From: Desulfovibrio sp. TomC
GTDB lineage: Bacteria; Desulfobacterota; Desulfovibrionia; Desulfovibrionales; Desulfovibrionaceae
Direction: 5' to 3'
Assembly: GCF_000801335.2 (NCBI RefSeq)
Contig: NZ_JSEH01000028.1
Location: 1 to 57,157, forward strand
DNA: 57,157 nucleotides
Part shown: piece after piece, positions 10,299 through 18,668 of the stretch
Layout: every line of letters starts with the position of its first letter
Position numbering within the stretch: the first letter of the stretch is position 1
Translations under genes and position numbers: made by a program
Notes under the pieces: model-generated
The model's database searches: none
What the model was told of the DNA's origin: nothing
Seen by the model: the letters and a program-made list of their open reading frames with translations, nothing else

Positions 10299-12326
10299 TT
10301 ACACGGCGGCAATGTCCTCGCCGTCCGGAAGGTCCAGACGCACGGGCATGATCATAAACGGCATGCCCAGCCGGTAGATTTGGCGTTGCAGGGAGAAGAC
10401 GACGTAGTTGTGCAGGAAGCGGGTGAAAAAGGTGTCGTGTTCAAAGACGATCTGGCCGCCGAAAAAGATGGCCTTGGGGAAGCGGTCCCGCAGGGGCGGG
10501 GCCAGCTCCAGGACCTCCTGGACGATGTCGGTGCCGACGGCCCAGTGGGCTTCGGCGTGGTAGCCGCGCTCGGTCATGACGCTGACGTATTTGCCAAGCC
10601 CTTCTTCCATCTCGGTCTTGAGCTGGTTGAGCTTGTCCGTGCCGCGAAAGACCGCCGCATCCACCACGCCGATCTGCACGAAGACGTAGTTGGCGATGTC
10701 CTTGCCGAAAAGGCGCACCACCGAAAGCAGGGTATGGACGCCCAGGCCGCTGAATCCGTTGACGAAGATGACGGCGGTCGGGGCCTGGGGATCGGGCTTG
10801 GGGCCGTGGGCGCTTTTGGGAATAGGCCGGGTGTAGGGGTTTTCGGGATCGATGACGGCGCGCAGCACGTCGAGCTTGCGGATGCTCTTCCACACCCGGT
10901 TGTAGTGGCGTTTGACGGCAAGGGCGGCCAGCACCAGCGCCCCGGTGATGACGATGGTCACCCAGCCGCCGGCATCGAATTTGACGATGGTCACGGTGAT
11001 CAGGATAAAGCTCGTCAGGGCCAGTCCGAGGCCGTTTAAGAGCATGCCCTTGCCCCAGTGGGCGGAGGAGCCGCGCACCTGCCACCAGTGGCGCACCATG
11101 CCGAGCTGGGACAGCACGAAGGTGACAAAGACGTTGATGCTGTAAAGGACGATGAGGATGTCCACGGCCCCGTCGGTGGCCAGAAGCAGGATCAGGCCGG
11201 CTACCCCCATAAGGGCGATGCCGTTTTGGGTGACGAGGCGATCCGAGAGCAGGGCAAAGCGGGTGGGAAACCAGCGGTCCAGGGCCATGTTGGACAACAC
11301 CCGGGGGCCGTCGACAAAGCCGGCCTGGGCGGCCACGAACAGCAACAGGGCCTCGGAGACCAGGGTGATAAGGACGAAGCCGCCGCCAACCGTCGGTCCG
11401 AAGCCGGCGGCCATGCTCTCAAACAGGACGGCGTTTAAGGTTTTGCCCGGCACGGCCGTCACCCGGTAGAGGATAAAGCACAAAATGAGTCCGACCACGG
11501 TCAGGGACAGGGACAGGGCCATGTAGAGCATGGTCCGCTTGCCGGTTTTCTCCTTGGGTTCGCGCAGGATGGGCAGGCCGTTGGACACGGCCTCGATGCC
11601 GGTATAGGTGCCCGCGCCCATGCTGTAGGCGTGCAGCACCAGGAGCAGCATGCCGACTGTGCCCAGTTCGCTTCTGGCCGCGCCGACATCGGCCCCAACC
11701 CGGGTGACCACGGCCGGCAGGTCCATGGCGTGGGACCAGAGGCCGTAGCCGATGCCCAGGGCGTGGGTGACGACGAAGACCATGAAGACCGGCACCAGGA
11801 CCAGCACCGATTCCTTGACCCCGCGCAGGTTTAACAGCGTCAGGGCGATGATGCCGGCCGCAGCCACGGGCAGCCGGTAGGGCAGCCACTCGGGGGGCAG
11901 GAAGCTGAAAACGGCGTCGGCCCCGCTGGCAATGGAGATGGCGATGGTCAGCACGTAGTCGATGAGCAGGGCGCAGCCCGAGACCATGCCCACGGTTGGC
12001 GACAGGAGTTTGCTGGCCACGAGGTAGCCGCCGCCGCCCGAGGGAAAGAGTTCGATGATCTGGGAATAGGCGGCGCTGATGATGATGATGGTGGCGGCCG
12101 AGGCCAGGGCCACGAACACGGCCAGGAAGCCGTGCTGGCCCAGGGCCAGGTAGGCCTCGGCCGGGCCGTAGCAGGAGGAGGACAGGCCGTCGGCCCCAAG
12201 GCCCACCCAGGCGAAAAAGGCGATGAGCGAGAGATTATGGAATACCGAGTGGTCGGCCAGATTGAGCGAGCGGCCAAACAGCACGCGGCGCAACCAGGCC
12301 AGGGGCCGGATGGGGGAATCGGACAT
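10299..12326 (-). CDS. APC-superfamily transporter, KimA-like (probable potassium importer)
   Basis: 675 residues. About 12 transmembrane segments occupy residues 25-500, and a soluble C-terminal domain of about 150 residues follows (VIFVNGFSGLG, then FGGQIVFEHDTFF). The segment GLGADGLSSSCYGPAEAYLA in the first helices matches the APC/KUP-type permeases related to Bacillus KimA (YdaO), a c-di-AMP-regulated high-affinity potassium importer. The call is greatly strengthened by the c-di-AMP riboswitch in its leader at 12596-12716. The ATG at 12326 follows GAGG. The substrate is inferred; an amino-acid permease remains possible. Confidence 0.8.
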   Translation of the reverse strand: MSDSPIRPLAWLRRVLFGRSLNLADHSVFHNLSLIAFFAWVGLGADGLSSSCYGPAEAYLALGQHGFLAVFVALASAATIIIISAAYSQIIELFPSGGGGYLVASKLLSPTVGMVSGCALLIDYVLTIAISIASGADAVFSFLPPEWLPYRLPVAAAGIIALTLLNLRGVKESVLVLVPVFMVFVVTHALGIGYGLWSHAMDLPAVVTRVGADVGAARSELGTVGMLLLVLHAYSMGAGTYTGIEAVSNGLPILREPKEKTGKRTMLYMALSLSLTVVGLILCFILYRVTAVPGKTLNAVLFESMAAGFGPTVGGGFVLITLVSEALLLFVAAQAGFVDGPRVLSNMALDRWFPTRFALLSDRLVTQNGIALMGVAGLILLLATDGAVDILIVLYSINVFVTFVLSQLGMVRHWWQVRGSSAHWGKGMLLNGLGLALTSFILITVTIVKFDAGGWVTIVITGALVLAALAVKRHYNRVWKSIRKLDVLRAVIDPENPYTRPIPKSAHGPKPDPQAPTAVIFVNGFSGLGVHTLLSVVRLFGKDIANYVFVQIGVVDAAVFRGTDKLNQLKTEMEEGLGKYVSVMTERGYHAEAHWAVGTDIVQEVLELAPPLRDRFPKAIFFGGQIVFEHDTFFTRFLHNYVVFSLQRQIYRLGMPFMIMPVRLDLPDGEDIAAV

Positions 12327-12359
12327 GGTTTTTCCTCGCAACGACGCAGGCACGGGCCA

Positions 12360-12381
12360 TTGGCTGGTCACAACCAGCCAA
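12360..12381 (-). promoter_or_regulatory. Perfect hairpin in the transporter leader
   Basis: TTGGCTGGT (12360-12368) and ACCAGCCAA (12373-12381) form a 9-bp stem with a 4-base loop, 34 bases upstream of the transporter ATG. No T-run follows, so it is not a classic terminator. It may be part of the expression platform of the riboswitch leader. Confidence 0.4.
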
Positions 12382-12418
12382 CAGAGGCGAAAAGGGGAGC
12401 AGGGGAACGGGGCCAGCC

Positions 12419-12535
12419 TCAGACGACGGCGAGGAGGCGTCCTGGCGGATGGGCCTTGGCAAGGAAGGCAGGACGAAAAGGATCGGGATCGGACAGGAGC
12501 GGGCGCAGCCCGGGAGCATGGGCGTCGAACAACAT
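12419..12535 (-). CDS. Candidate 38-residue leader peptide between riboswitch and transporter
   Basis: A short open frame starting MLFDAHAPGLRPLL lies between the riboswitch and the transporter gene. It has a strong ribosome site (GGAGG, about 8 bases before the ATG) and GC-rich third codon positions like its neighbours. It ends 92 bases before the transporter start. It has no recognisable domain, signal or membrane segment. It may be a regulatory leader whose translation the riboswitch controls, or a small protein. Only ribosome-site strength, position and codon usage support it. Confidence 0.4.
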   Translation of the reverse strand: MLFDAHAPGLRPLLSDPDPFRPAFLAKAHPPGRLLAVV

Positions 12536-12595
12536 GAGGCATCCCTCCGGAGACCGGTTGCGGGAAACCTGCCTGGCGACAAGCGGTTTCCCCTT

Positions 12596-12716
12596 CGACG
12601 TCTACGAGGTTAGCTGACGGGCTCGGGCCGAAGAGGTTGCCCTACGCCGGAAGACCGGCGATACGCCCCGGGAAAGTGGGTCCCCCGCTTCCGCCACGGG
12701 CGGAACTCGACGTTGG
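12596..12716 (-). ncRNA. c-di-AMP riboswitch (ydaO/yuaA motif)
   Basis: On the minus strand the segment shows the conserved ydaO/yuaA blocks in the right order. They are GGGGGACCC, a GGGGCGTATC turn followed by a CGCCGG/CCGGCG hairpin, GTAGGGCAACCTCTTCGGCC, then the signature GAGCCCGTCAGCTAACCTCG. The P1 stem pairs ACGTC (12710-12714) with GACGT (12597-12601). These blocks closely match known ydaO leaders, which bind cyclic di-AMP and usually switch genes off. The downstream gene is a KimA-like transporter, the classic target of this riboswitch. After P1 a GGGAAACC/GGTTTCCC hairpin lies at about 12562-12593 and could belong to the expression platform. Confidence 0.9.
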
Positions 12717-12728
12717 AAGCCAGATAAC

Positions 12729-12746
12729 GCCGGCCTTGGCCGGCGT
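12729..12746 (-). terminator. Hairpin at the 3' end of the glycosyltransferase gene
   Basis: CGCCGGCC-TT-GGCCGGCG lies immediately after, and touching, the stop codon at 12746-12748. It is followed on the minus strand by only a short TTAT. It probably ends the upstream gene and separates it from the riboswitch leader. Confidence 0.5.
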
Positions 12747-13816
12747 CAAGCGTTTGCCGCCGGGGCCAGGACGGGGGCGTCGTCGTCCTGCCCGGGAAGC
12801 AGCCCGTGGCGGGCCAGGAATTGTTCGGGCGTGCCGGGATAGGTGAGCATTTTGTGCGTGAAAATGGCGCTAAACTGTTCGGCAAAGGGTTCGCGCCGAC
12901 CTTCGCGCTCATAGAGGGCCTCGATGAGCCGGATGAAATCCTGCCGCTGCTCCCGGATTTTGAGCAGGGTGCGCAGCCGCACCACCCGGGGGGACAGGTC
13001 CTGGGCGATCAGGTCGGCCACGGCGGCGGCAACGGCCCGGGGGTCAGGTTCCACCACCCGGCTGATTTCCGGATCGAGGAAGGCGTCGCGTCCGCCCTGG
13101 CTCGGGGTGGAGACCACGGGCAGACCGCAGAGCATGTACTCGGTGGTGGCGTAATTGCCGCCTTCCACCTGGGACAGGCACAGCCCCACCCTGGCCCGGT
13201 TGATGGCCTGGCACATGGCGGCGGGACCAAGCTTGCGGTACGCGCCGTCAACCGGATCATGATTGGGCAGGACCATGCCGGGCATGGTGCGCGTCAGGTG
13301 GCGCACATAGGTCTGCTGCTTGTCCGGGTCGGTCGGGTCGAAATAGTACAAAAGCTCCCAGGACGGGATGCGTCGGGCCAGGGTATGGCGTTTGAAGGGG
13401 AGCGGCCGGGCGGTATAGACGGCGTCGAGGTCCTTGTTCACGTCCGGCAGGGGACGAAAGATCGCTTCGTCGAGAAAGGCGTTGTGGTGGCACAGGTAGT
13501 TGGGCAGGCCGATGCGTTCGAGCAGGGCGTTTTCTTCCTGGGCGTTGGTCAGGAAGATGTACTCATGCAGCGGGTACATGTCACGCATGAGACTGTAGAA
13601 CTGTTTGGTGCGCACGAGCACGCCGCGATCCAGCAGCGACCACCAGTTGCCCATGAGGAAATAGGCTTTGCGATGCGCCAGATAGGGAGAAAGCTGCATG
13701 GGCGCGCCAAGGGGCAGTCCGTAGGAGATGATGATGAGCGGATCCCGGCTGACCAGATGGCAGCGCAGGGTTTCGCGTACGGAAAGGCGGAAGGCAGAGC
13801 TTGGCGGCGTGGTCAT
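12746..13816 (-). CDS. Glycosyltransferase, GT4-like
   Basis: 356 residues. The C-terminal Rossmann half contains VEGGNYATTEYMLCGLPVVS (about residues 219-238), the E-x7-E nucleotide-sugar motif of GT-B family 4 enzymes. The N-terminal half includes PFKRHTLARR near residue 137, in the usual position for a phosphate-binding loop. It probably transfers a sugar to a surface glycan or lipid. GAGGGAG precedes the ATG at 13816. The gene for a membrane glycosyltransferase-like protein ends 100 bases upstream on the same strand. No polysaccharide cluster surrounds them. Confidence 0.7.
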   Translation of the reverse strand: MTTPPSSAFRLSVRETLRCHLVSRDPLIIISYGLPLGAPMQLSPYLAHRKAYFLMGNWWSLLDRGVLVRTKQFYSLMRDMYPLHEYIFLTNAQEENALLERIGLPNYLCHHNAFLDEAIFRPLPDVNKDLDAVYTARPLPFKRHTLARRIPSWELLYYFDPTDPDKQQTYVRHLTRTMPGMVLPNHDPVDGAYRKLGPAAMCQAINRARVGLCLSQVEGGNYATTEYMLCGLPVVSTPSQGGRDAFLDPEISRVVEPDPRAVAAAVADLIAQDLSPRVVRLRTLLKIREQRQDFIRLIEALYEREGRREPFAEQFSAIFTHKMLTYPGTPEQFLARHGLLPGQDDDAPVLAPAANA

Positions 13817-13915
13817 GCGGCTCCCTCTTGGCGTGGTTTGCCTGTCCGGACATGTCTCGGGCGGGCCGGAGCAAGGAGATGCAGGAACCGGGCCAGGAAA
13901 AAGTCGCCACTCGGA

Positions 13916-16273
13916 TCAGAAAAACACGCCCTCCCCCAGGGTCCACAGCTGGGACCAGCGGCCGGTCAGTTCCAGGTCGACGGCCGTCTCCCGGTTTTGG
14001 AGCCAGTCCGGGACCGCGAATTCATAGCGGGCGCTGATCGGGGTCCAGTTGTCGGTGTGGTTTTGCAGGGCGAACAGGAGGCGGCGTTGGCCGTCCGGGC
14101 GGGTGGCCCAGACCTGCACCATGCCGTCCAGGCCGACCCGGGGGAAAAACGACAACCGGGAGCGGTCGGTTGTCAGCGTCAGATGCATGACGCCGGGCCG
14201 GGACGCCAGGGCCGGGGCGACGGCCGACCAGGCTCCCAGGACGTTGTCCGGGATGCCGGCGAGGTTGTCGCGGCCGGTGATGCGGGTGGCCTGGGGCGTG
14301 TCGGCTGACTCGGCAAAGCGTTCTTCCAGATAATTTGTCAACTGGTTGGCAATGAGCTGGCCTTCGGCGTCCTTGAGGCAGCCGGCGGCGTCCCGGGTTG
14401 GGCAGAAAAAGGCTTCCAGGCCGGTCAGGCGCAGGGTCTCCTGGCTGCCGCCGCTGAGCGTCGGGGTGCGGCCGGCGCCGTGCAGGAGGAGGTCCACGGT
14501 CATGACGGCGTAAGGGGCGTCGCGCTGCAGGGCGATCTGACGCTGATGGGTGGGGTCGTAGCCGGTGGAAAGGGGATGGACGGTGGGCGGTTCGTCGTCG
14601 AAGCGGACCACGGCGGTCAGGGTGTTGCCCTGGCCGGTGTTGTCGAAAAGGACGTTTAAGCGAATGTCCTGGGGCTCGGGCGGGGCCAGCAGGGCAAAGG
14701 CGGCCCGGACCTGTCCCTCGGTCTGGTTGTGGATGGGAATGATGGCCGGCCCCCGGGCGTTTTGGTGGTGGTGGACCCCCTTGGCGATGTTGGCCGTGGC
14801 GAAAAAATCCCGGTAGCCCATGGACAGGCCGGCCCGGGCCGGCAGGGCGGTGATGCGGCGAACCGGATCGCGGGGAACGGCCAGGGCCATGACCGTCGAG
14901 GTCTCGATGCGGTGGCGCACCGCCCCGGGGCCGAAACGCGCTTCGAAATCGTCGGCGTCTTTGGCCAGATAGCCCCAATGGGCGCCGGCGGCAAAAAGCA
15001 GGTTGGCGGTCTGGTCGTCCGGGGTCAGGCCCGGGTTGTCCACGGCGTTTGGCCGGGGCGACTGGTCCAGATACCAGGACACGGCGTTGCCGTAATAGGC
15101 GTTGCCAAAGGAGACCACCGTGGCCGGGCCGTACAGCCGGGCAATCCCGGCGGCGGCCAGTTTGTAGTTGTTGCCGATAATCGGCACCTGATAGCTGTCG
15201 ACGGTGTAGAACTGTTCCCGGTGCCAGACGAGCGGGTCCAGGGCGGCCAGGACCAGCACGGCGACGGTGATGGCCGGCAAGCGGGGGGCCAGTCGGGGCA
15301 GGCGGCCCAGGGCGGCGGCCATGGTCAGGGCGATGGGAATGCCCAGGCTCGACAGGTGGCGGGCATAGAGCCCGGTGGCCTTGCCCAGGACCACCAGGAT
15401 GGCGATCGGGGCCAGGGTGAGGATGGCCAGCAGGAGAAAAGCCCGGCGGTCGGTCCGAAACAGGGTGAAAAAGCCCAGGCCGGCGGCGGTTCCCGCCAAC
15501 AGCCGGGCCAGGGGAAGGTCGAAGAGGTACAGGACGCCGCCCAGGGCCTCGCCCACGGCCCGGGCGGCGTCGGCTGCGGTCTCGTCGGCTGCGGCAATGA
15601 GGGCCGGGGTGGCGCTTGTGCGGATGAGGCCGAAATAGGCTGCGGCAGTAATGGCGGCGCAGCCGGCGGCATAGCACACAATGGCCGGCAGCCGGGAGCG
15701 GGGCCGAGCCAGGGGCGGGATGGCCAGCAGGCAGCCGCCCATGGCGGCCAGCAGGGGAAAGGACAGGTAGTGGGTGGCGACCATGAAGGCGGCGCTGGCG
15801 AGCAGCCCCCAAATGGAGCGCAACCGGCCGTCCTTGAGGAAGCCGGCCAGGAAATACAGGGCGCACAGGTAGAAAAAGAGCCACAGGGAATAGGGCCGGG
15901 CCATGCGCGACAGCCACAGGTCCTGGGGCATGGCCAGCCACAGCGCCGCGGCAAGCAGACCCACGGACCGGGAAAAGAAACGCGTTCCGACAGCCATGAC
16001 CATGGCCACGCAGCCAAGGCCGGCCAGGGCCGGCAGCAGGCGCACCAGGAAATCGGTCCGGCCCAGGTTGAGAAAGGCCTTGAGCAGCAGGTAGAACAGG
16101 GGCGGGTGTTCTTCCAGGGTCCGCGACAGCTCCAGGATGGCTTCGGTCGAGAGATGGGCGTTGAGCGGCGCGGCAACCTCGTCAAGCCACAACGACGGCG
16201 TCCCGAGGTCGTGGATGATCAGGAAGGCTGCAACACCAAGAATGAGAAAAGAAACAATGCGGTATGGGCGCAT
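13916..16273 (-). CDS. Polytopic membrane glycosyltransferase-like protein (GT39/PMT type)
   Basis: 785 residues from MRPYRIVSFL. Residues about 5-25 form the first membrane helix, followed by GTPSLWLDE, the Asp-Glu motif of the first periplasmic loop in ArnT/PMT-type lipid-linked glycosyltransferases. About ten further hydrophobic segments lie before residue 430. The last 350 residues form a soluble, presumably periplasmic, domain without a domain I recognise. Such enzymes move a sugar from a polyprenyl carrier to lipid or protein. The substrate is unknown. Confidence 0.75.
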   Translation of the reverse strand: MRPYRIVSFLILGVAAFLIIHDLGTPSLWLDEVAAPLNAHLSTEAILELSRTLEEHPPLFYLLLKAFLNLGRTDFLVRLLPALAGLGCVAMVMAVGTRFFSRSVGLLAAALWLAMPQDLWLSRMARPYSLWLFFYLCALYFLAGFLKDGRLRSIWGLLASAAFMVATHYLSFPLLAAMGGCLLAIPPLARPRSRLPAIVCYAAGCAAITAAAYFGLIRTSATPALIAAADETAADAARAVGEALGGVLYLFDLPLARLLAGTAAGLGFFTLFRTDRRAFLLLAILTLAPIAILVVLGKATGLYARHLSSLGIPIALTMAAALGRLPRLAPRLPAITVAVLVLAALDPLVWHREQFYTVDSYQVPIIGNNYKLAAAGIARLYGPATVVSFGNAYYGNAVSWYLDQSPRPNAVDNPGLTPDDQTANLLFAAGAHWGYLAKDADDFEARFGPGAVRHRIETSTVMALAVPRDPVRRITALPARAGLSMGYRDFFATANIAKGVHHHQNARGPAIIPIHNQTEGQVRAAFALLAPPEPQDIRLNVLFDNTGQGNTLTAVVRFDDEPPTVHPLSTGYDPTHQRQIALQRDAPYAVMTVDLLLHGAGRTPTLSGGSQETLRLTGLEAFFCPTRDAAGCLKDAEGQLIANQLTNYLEERFAESADTPQATRITGRDNLAGIPDNVLGAWSAVAPALASRPGVMHLTLTTDRSRLSFFPRVGLDGMVQVWATRPDGQRRLLFALQNHTDNWTPISARYEFAVPDWLQNRETAVDLELTGRWSQLWTLGEGVFF

Positions 16274-16494
16274 GACAACTGCACCCCACAAATCAGCCAC
16301 GGTCCACCACCATTCCGCCCTCGACGACCTTAACTGCAATGGATATGATATTATTGAAAAAGTCAATGTGATACAAGGGGTGTGGCTAAAACGTCACGGC
16401 CCCGGGCCATAGGGCTGCTCCATTCCTGCCTGCCTGTTTCCCGTCGGCCATCGCCGCCGTTGCTCCCGGGCCGGGCCTCGGCTACTGTGCCCCC

Positions 16495-17490
16495 ATGCAA
16501 AGAGCCGGCTTTTCCTTTCTGGTGTGTCCCGACCCGGAAATCATCCGGGAACGGGTGGAGCGTCTGCTGGCGGATTGCGGCCAGTCGTTTGCCCGGGAGG
16601 TGTTCTGGGGCGATGAGGAGATTGGCGCGCCGTTTTGGAGCGCCTTGACCGTGGCCAGTCTGTTTGCCGGCCGCCGGGCCGTGGTGGTGCGCCGGGCCGA
16701 GGCCTTGCCGGCGGAATTCTGGCCCAAGCTGACGCCGGCGCTCAAGGGGTTTAACGACGCGGTCTGGCCGTTTTTTTGCCTGGAAGGCCCGCTCGACCGC
16801 AAAGGCGGACCGAAACTGCCCAAAACCCTGGCCGAACAGCCCTATTTCCAGGTGGCCCAAAAGCGCAAATGGGTGTTTGTCTCGCCGGGCCTGACGCGGC
16901 GGGACATGGGACCGCGTCTGTCGGACTGGGCCGCCCGCCGGGGGCTGGTCCTGGGGCCGGGCGTGGCCGAGGCCCTGGCCGGGGCGCTGCCGCCCTCCCT
17001 GGCCCATGCCGACAACGAGCTGGCCAAGCTCGAGCTGGCCCTGGGGGATCGCACCAGCCTGGAGCTGGCCGATCTGGGCCTCTTGTCCCACCACGAGGGC
17101 ATGGACGGCTTTGCCTTTCTCGACGCCCTGGCCGGCGGACGCGACCCGACCCTGGTGTGGCAGGAAATTTTCGACAAGGAACTGGCCGGGGAGGAGATGA
17201 TTTTCCCCTTTATCGGGCTGTTGCTCTATGAAGCCCGGATGATGTGGCGTCTGGCCGTGGGCGAGGCCGACGACGTGCGCCTGCCGCCCCAGGTGCGCCA
17301 GAAAAAAGAGGCCATGGCCAGAAGGCTGGGATCGGCCGGGCTGACCCGGATCTTCGAAGCGGCCTTTGCCGCCGAAGCCGGCATCAAAACCGGGGCCAGA
17401 AAGCCGGATCAGGCCATGGAATTTCTGACCGCCGAGCTTTTCCGGCTTTTTAGCGGCCAGATGCGGGCTTCCTCCCGGATTTCGCCATGA
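16495..17490 (+). CDS. holA: DNA polymerase III delta subunit
   Basis: 331 residues, close to the usual size of HolA. The delta subunit opens the beta clamp within the clamp-loader complex. Supporting features are an AAA-like fold without a functional Walker A motif and characteristic segments (GRRAVVVRRAEALP, then FAFLDALAGG and the C-terminal collar helices). The gene is followed after about 87 bases by the RadC-like gene. No strong ribosome site is seen before the ATG at 16495. Confidence 0.8.
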   Translation: MQRAGFSFLVCPDPEIIRERVERLLADCGQSFAREVFWGDEEIGAPFWSALTVASLFAGRRAVVVRRAEALPAEFWPKLTPALKGFNDAVWPFFCLEGPLDRKGGPKLPKTLAEQPYFQVAQKRKWVFVSPGLTRRDMGPRLSDWAARRGLVLGPGVAEALAGALPPSLAHADNELAKLELALGDRTSLELADLGLLSHHEGMDGFAFLDALAGGRDPTLVWQEIFDKELAGEEMIFPFIGLLLYEARMMWRLAVGEADDVRLPPQVRQKKEAMARRLGSAGLTRIFEAAFAAEAGIKTGARKPDQAMEFLTAELFRLFSGQMRASSRISP

Positions 17491-17577
17491 TGGGGCCGGC
17501 CTTTCCCGTGTTTCCGGCCGAAATTTGCCGAGTTTTCCCGCGTATCCGCCACAAACGCCTTGCCCGGACCGCAAACC

Positions 17578-18264
17578 ATGCTTAGTAAGAAAGAATCGCC
17601 ACACTATATCGGCCACCGCCGCCGCCTCAAAGACCGGTTGCTGGAAAATTCGCGCGCCCTGGCCGATTATGAAGTGCTGGAGCTGGTGCTGGGCTATGTC
17701 AATATCCGCCGCGACAACAAGCCCCTGGCCAAGGAGCTCTTGAGGCGGTTTGGCAATGTGCGCGGGGTGCTGACAGCCCGACTGGAAGAGATGCGGGACG
17801 TTGACGGGTTTGGCCCGGGCGCCGAGGAATTTTTGACCCTGTGGCGCGAGGTCTGGGCCCGGTTTCACGAGCAGCCGCTCAAGGACCGCATGGTGCTCAA
17901 CAGCCCCGAGATCGTGGCCGAAATGGGCCGCTCGCGCATCGGGGTCAAGGAGCACGAGGAATTCTGGATGGCCCTGGTGGACACCAAGAACCGGCTGATC
18001 GGCTGGGAGCAAGTGAGCAAGGGCACGGTGGACCAGGCGGCGGTCTATCCCCGGGATGTCATTGCCGCGGCCCTGCGCCACAAGGCCAGCGGCGTGATTC
18101 TGGTCCACAACCACCCCGGGGCCGATCCCAGGCCCTCGGTTGAGGACGTGGAATTTACCCGGCGCATTGTCAGCGCCGCCAGGGAAATGGACATCCGGGT
18201 CCTGGACCATCTGGTGGTGACGGAAAACCGGTTTTTCAGCTTTCAGGCTGAAGGTATGATCTAA
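17578..18264 (+). CDS. radC: RadC-family JAB-domain protein
   Basis: 228 residues from MLSKKESPHY. Residues about 25-90 are the helix-hairpin-helix part of RadC proteins. The C-terminal part carries VHNHPGADPRPSVEDVEFT (about residues 177-195), the intact JAMM/MPN+ metal motif HxHPx5PSxxD. RadC proteins are linked to recombination, but their enzymatic role is unsettled. An in-frame TTG lies 18 bases earlier. The frame ends 16 bases before the acylphosphatase gene. Confidence 0.88.
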   Translation: MLSKKESPHYIGHRRRLKDRLLENSRALADYEVLELVLGYVNIRRDNKPLAKELLRRFGNVRGVLTARLEEMRDVDGFGPGAEEFLTLWREVWARFHEQPLKDRMVLNSPEIVAEMGRSRIGVKEHEEFWMALVDTKNRLIGWEQVSKGTVDQAAVYPRDVIAAALRHKASGVILVHNHPGADPRPSVEDVEFTRRIVSAAREMDIRVLDHLVVTENRFFSFQAEGMI

Positions 18265-18280
18265 TCCAAGGAGGCGCTCC

Positions 18281-18583
18281 ATGACGGCGACGGATGCGAC
18301 GGCCAAGGCGACGCCAAGCCTGCACGCCACCATTTCCGGCACGGTGCAGGGCGTGTATTTCCGGGCCTGGGTTTGTGATCAGGCCGTCAGCCTCGGCCTT
18401 CACGGCTGGGTGCGCAATCTGGCCGATGGCCAGGTGGAAGTGCTGGCCCAGGGCGCTCCCGAAGCCCTGGACGCCCTGAAGGAACGCCTGCCCCAAGGTT
18501 CGCCCCTGTCCCGGGTGGACCGCGTGACAGCGAACATGATCGAGTATGACAAGGCCTTCACGGCCTTTACCATTCGCGGCTAG
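18281..18583 (+). CDS. acyP: Acylphosphatase
   Basis: 100 residues. SGTVQGVYFRAW carries the phosphate-binding loop and catalytic Arg, and GWVRNLADGQVEV supplies the catalytic Asn. It hydrolyses acyl phosphates. The ribosome site AAGGAGG is well placed. About ten extra residues precede the domain. It is preceded closely by radC and followed by lon. Confidence 0.93.
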   Translation: MTATDATAKATPSLHATISGTVQGVYFRAWVCDQAVSLGLHGWVRNLADGQVEVLAQGAPEALDALKERLPQGSPLSRVDRVTANMIEYDKAFTAFTIRG

Positions 18584-18668
18584 GCCGCCATTCCGTTGAG
18601 GCCGCCTCCTCCGGGAGGCGTGATCGGCCCCTGTGCCGCTTGCGACGCAGACAAGGAGTCTGAGTATT

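Noticed and set aside
12551-12580. A B12-box-like string (GGGAAACCTGCCTGG) on the plus strand
   Set aside because: It lies on the strand opposite the c-di-AMP riboswitch, no other cobalamin riboswitch parts are present, and no gene follows it.
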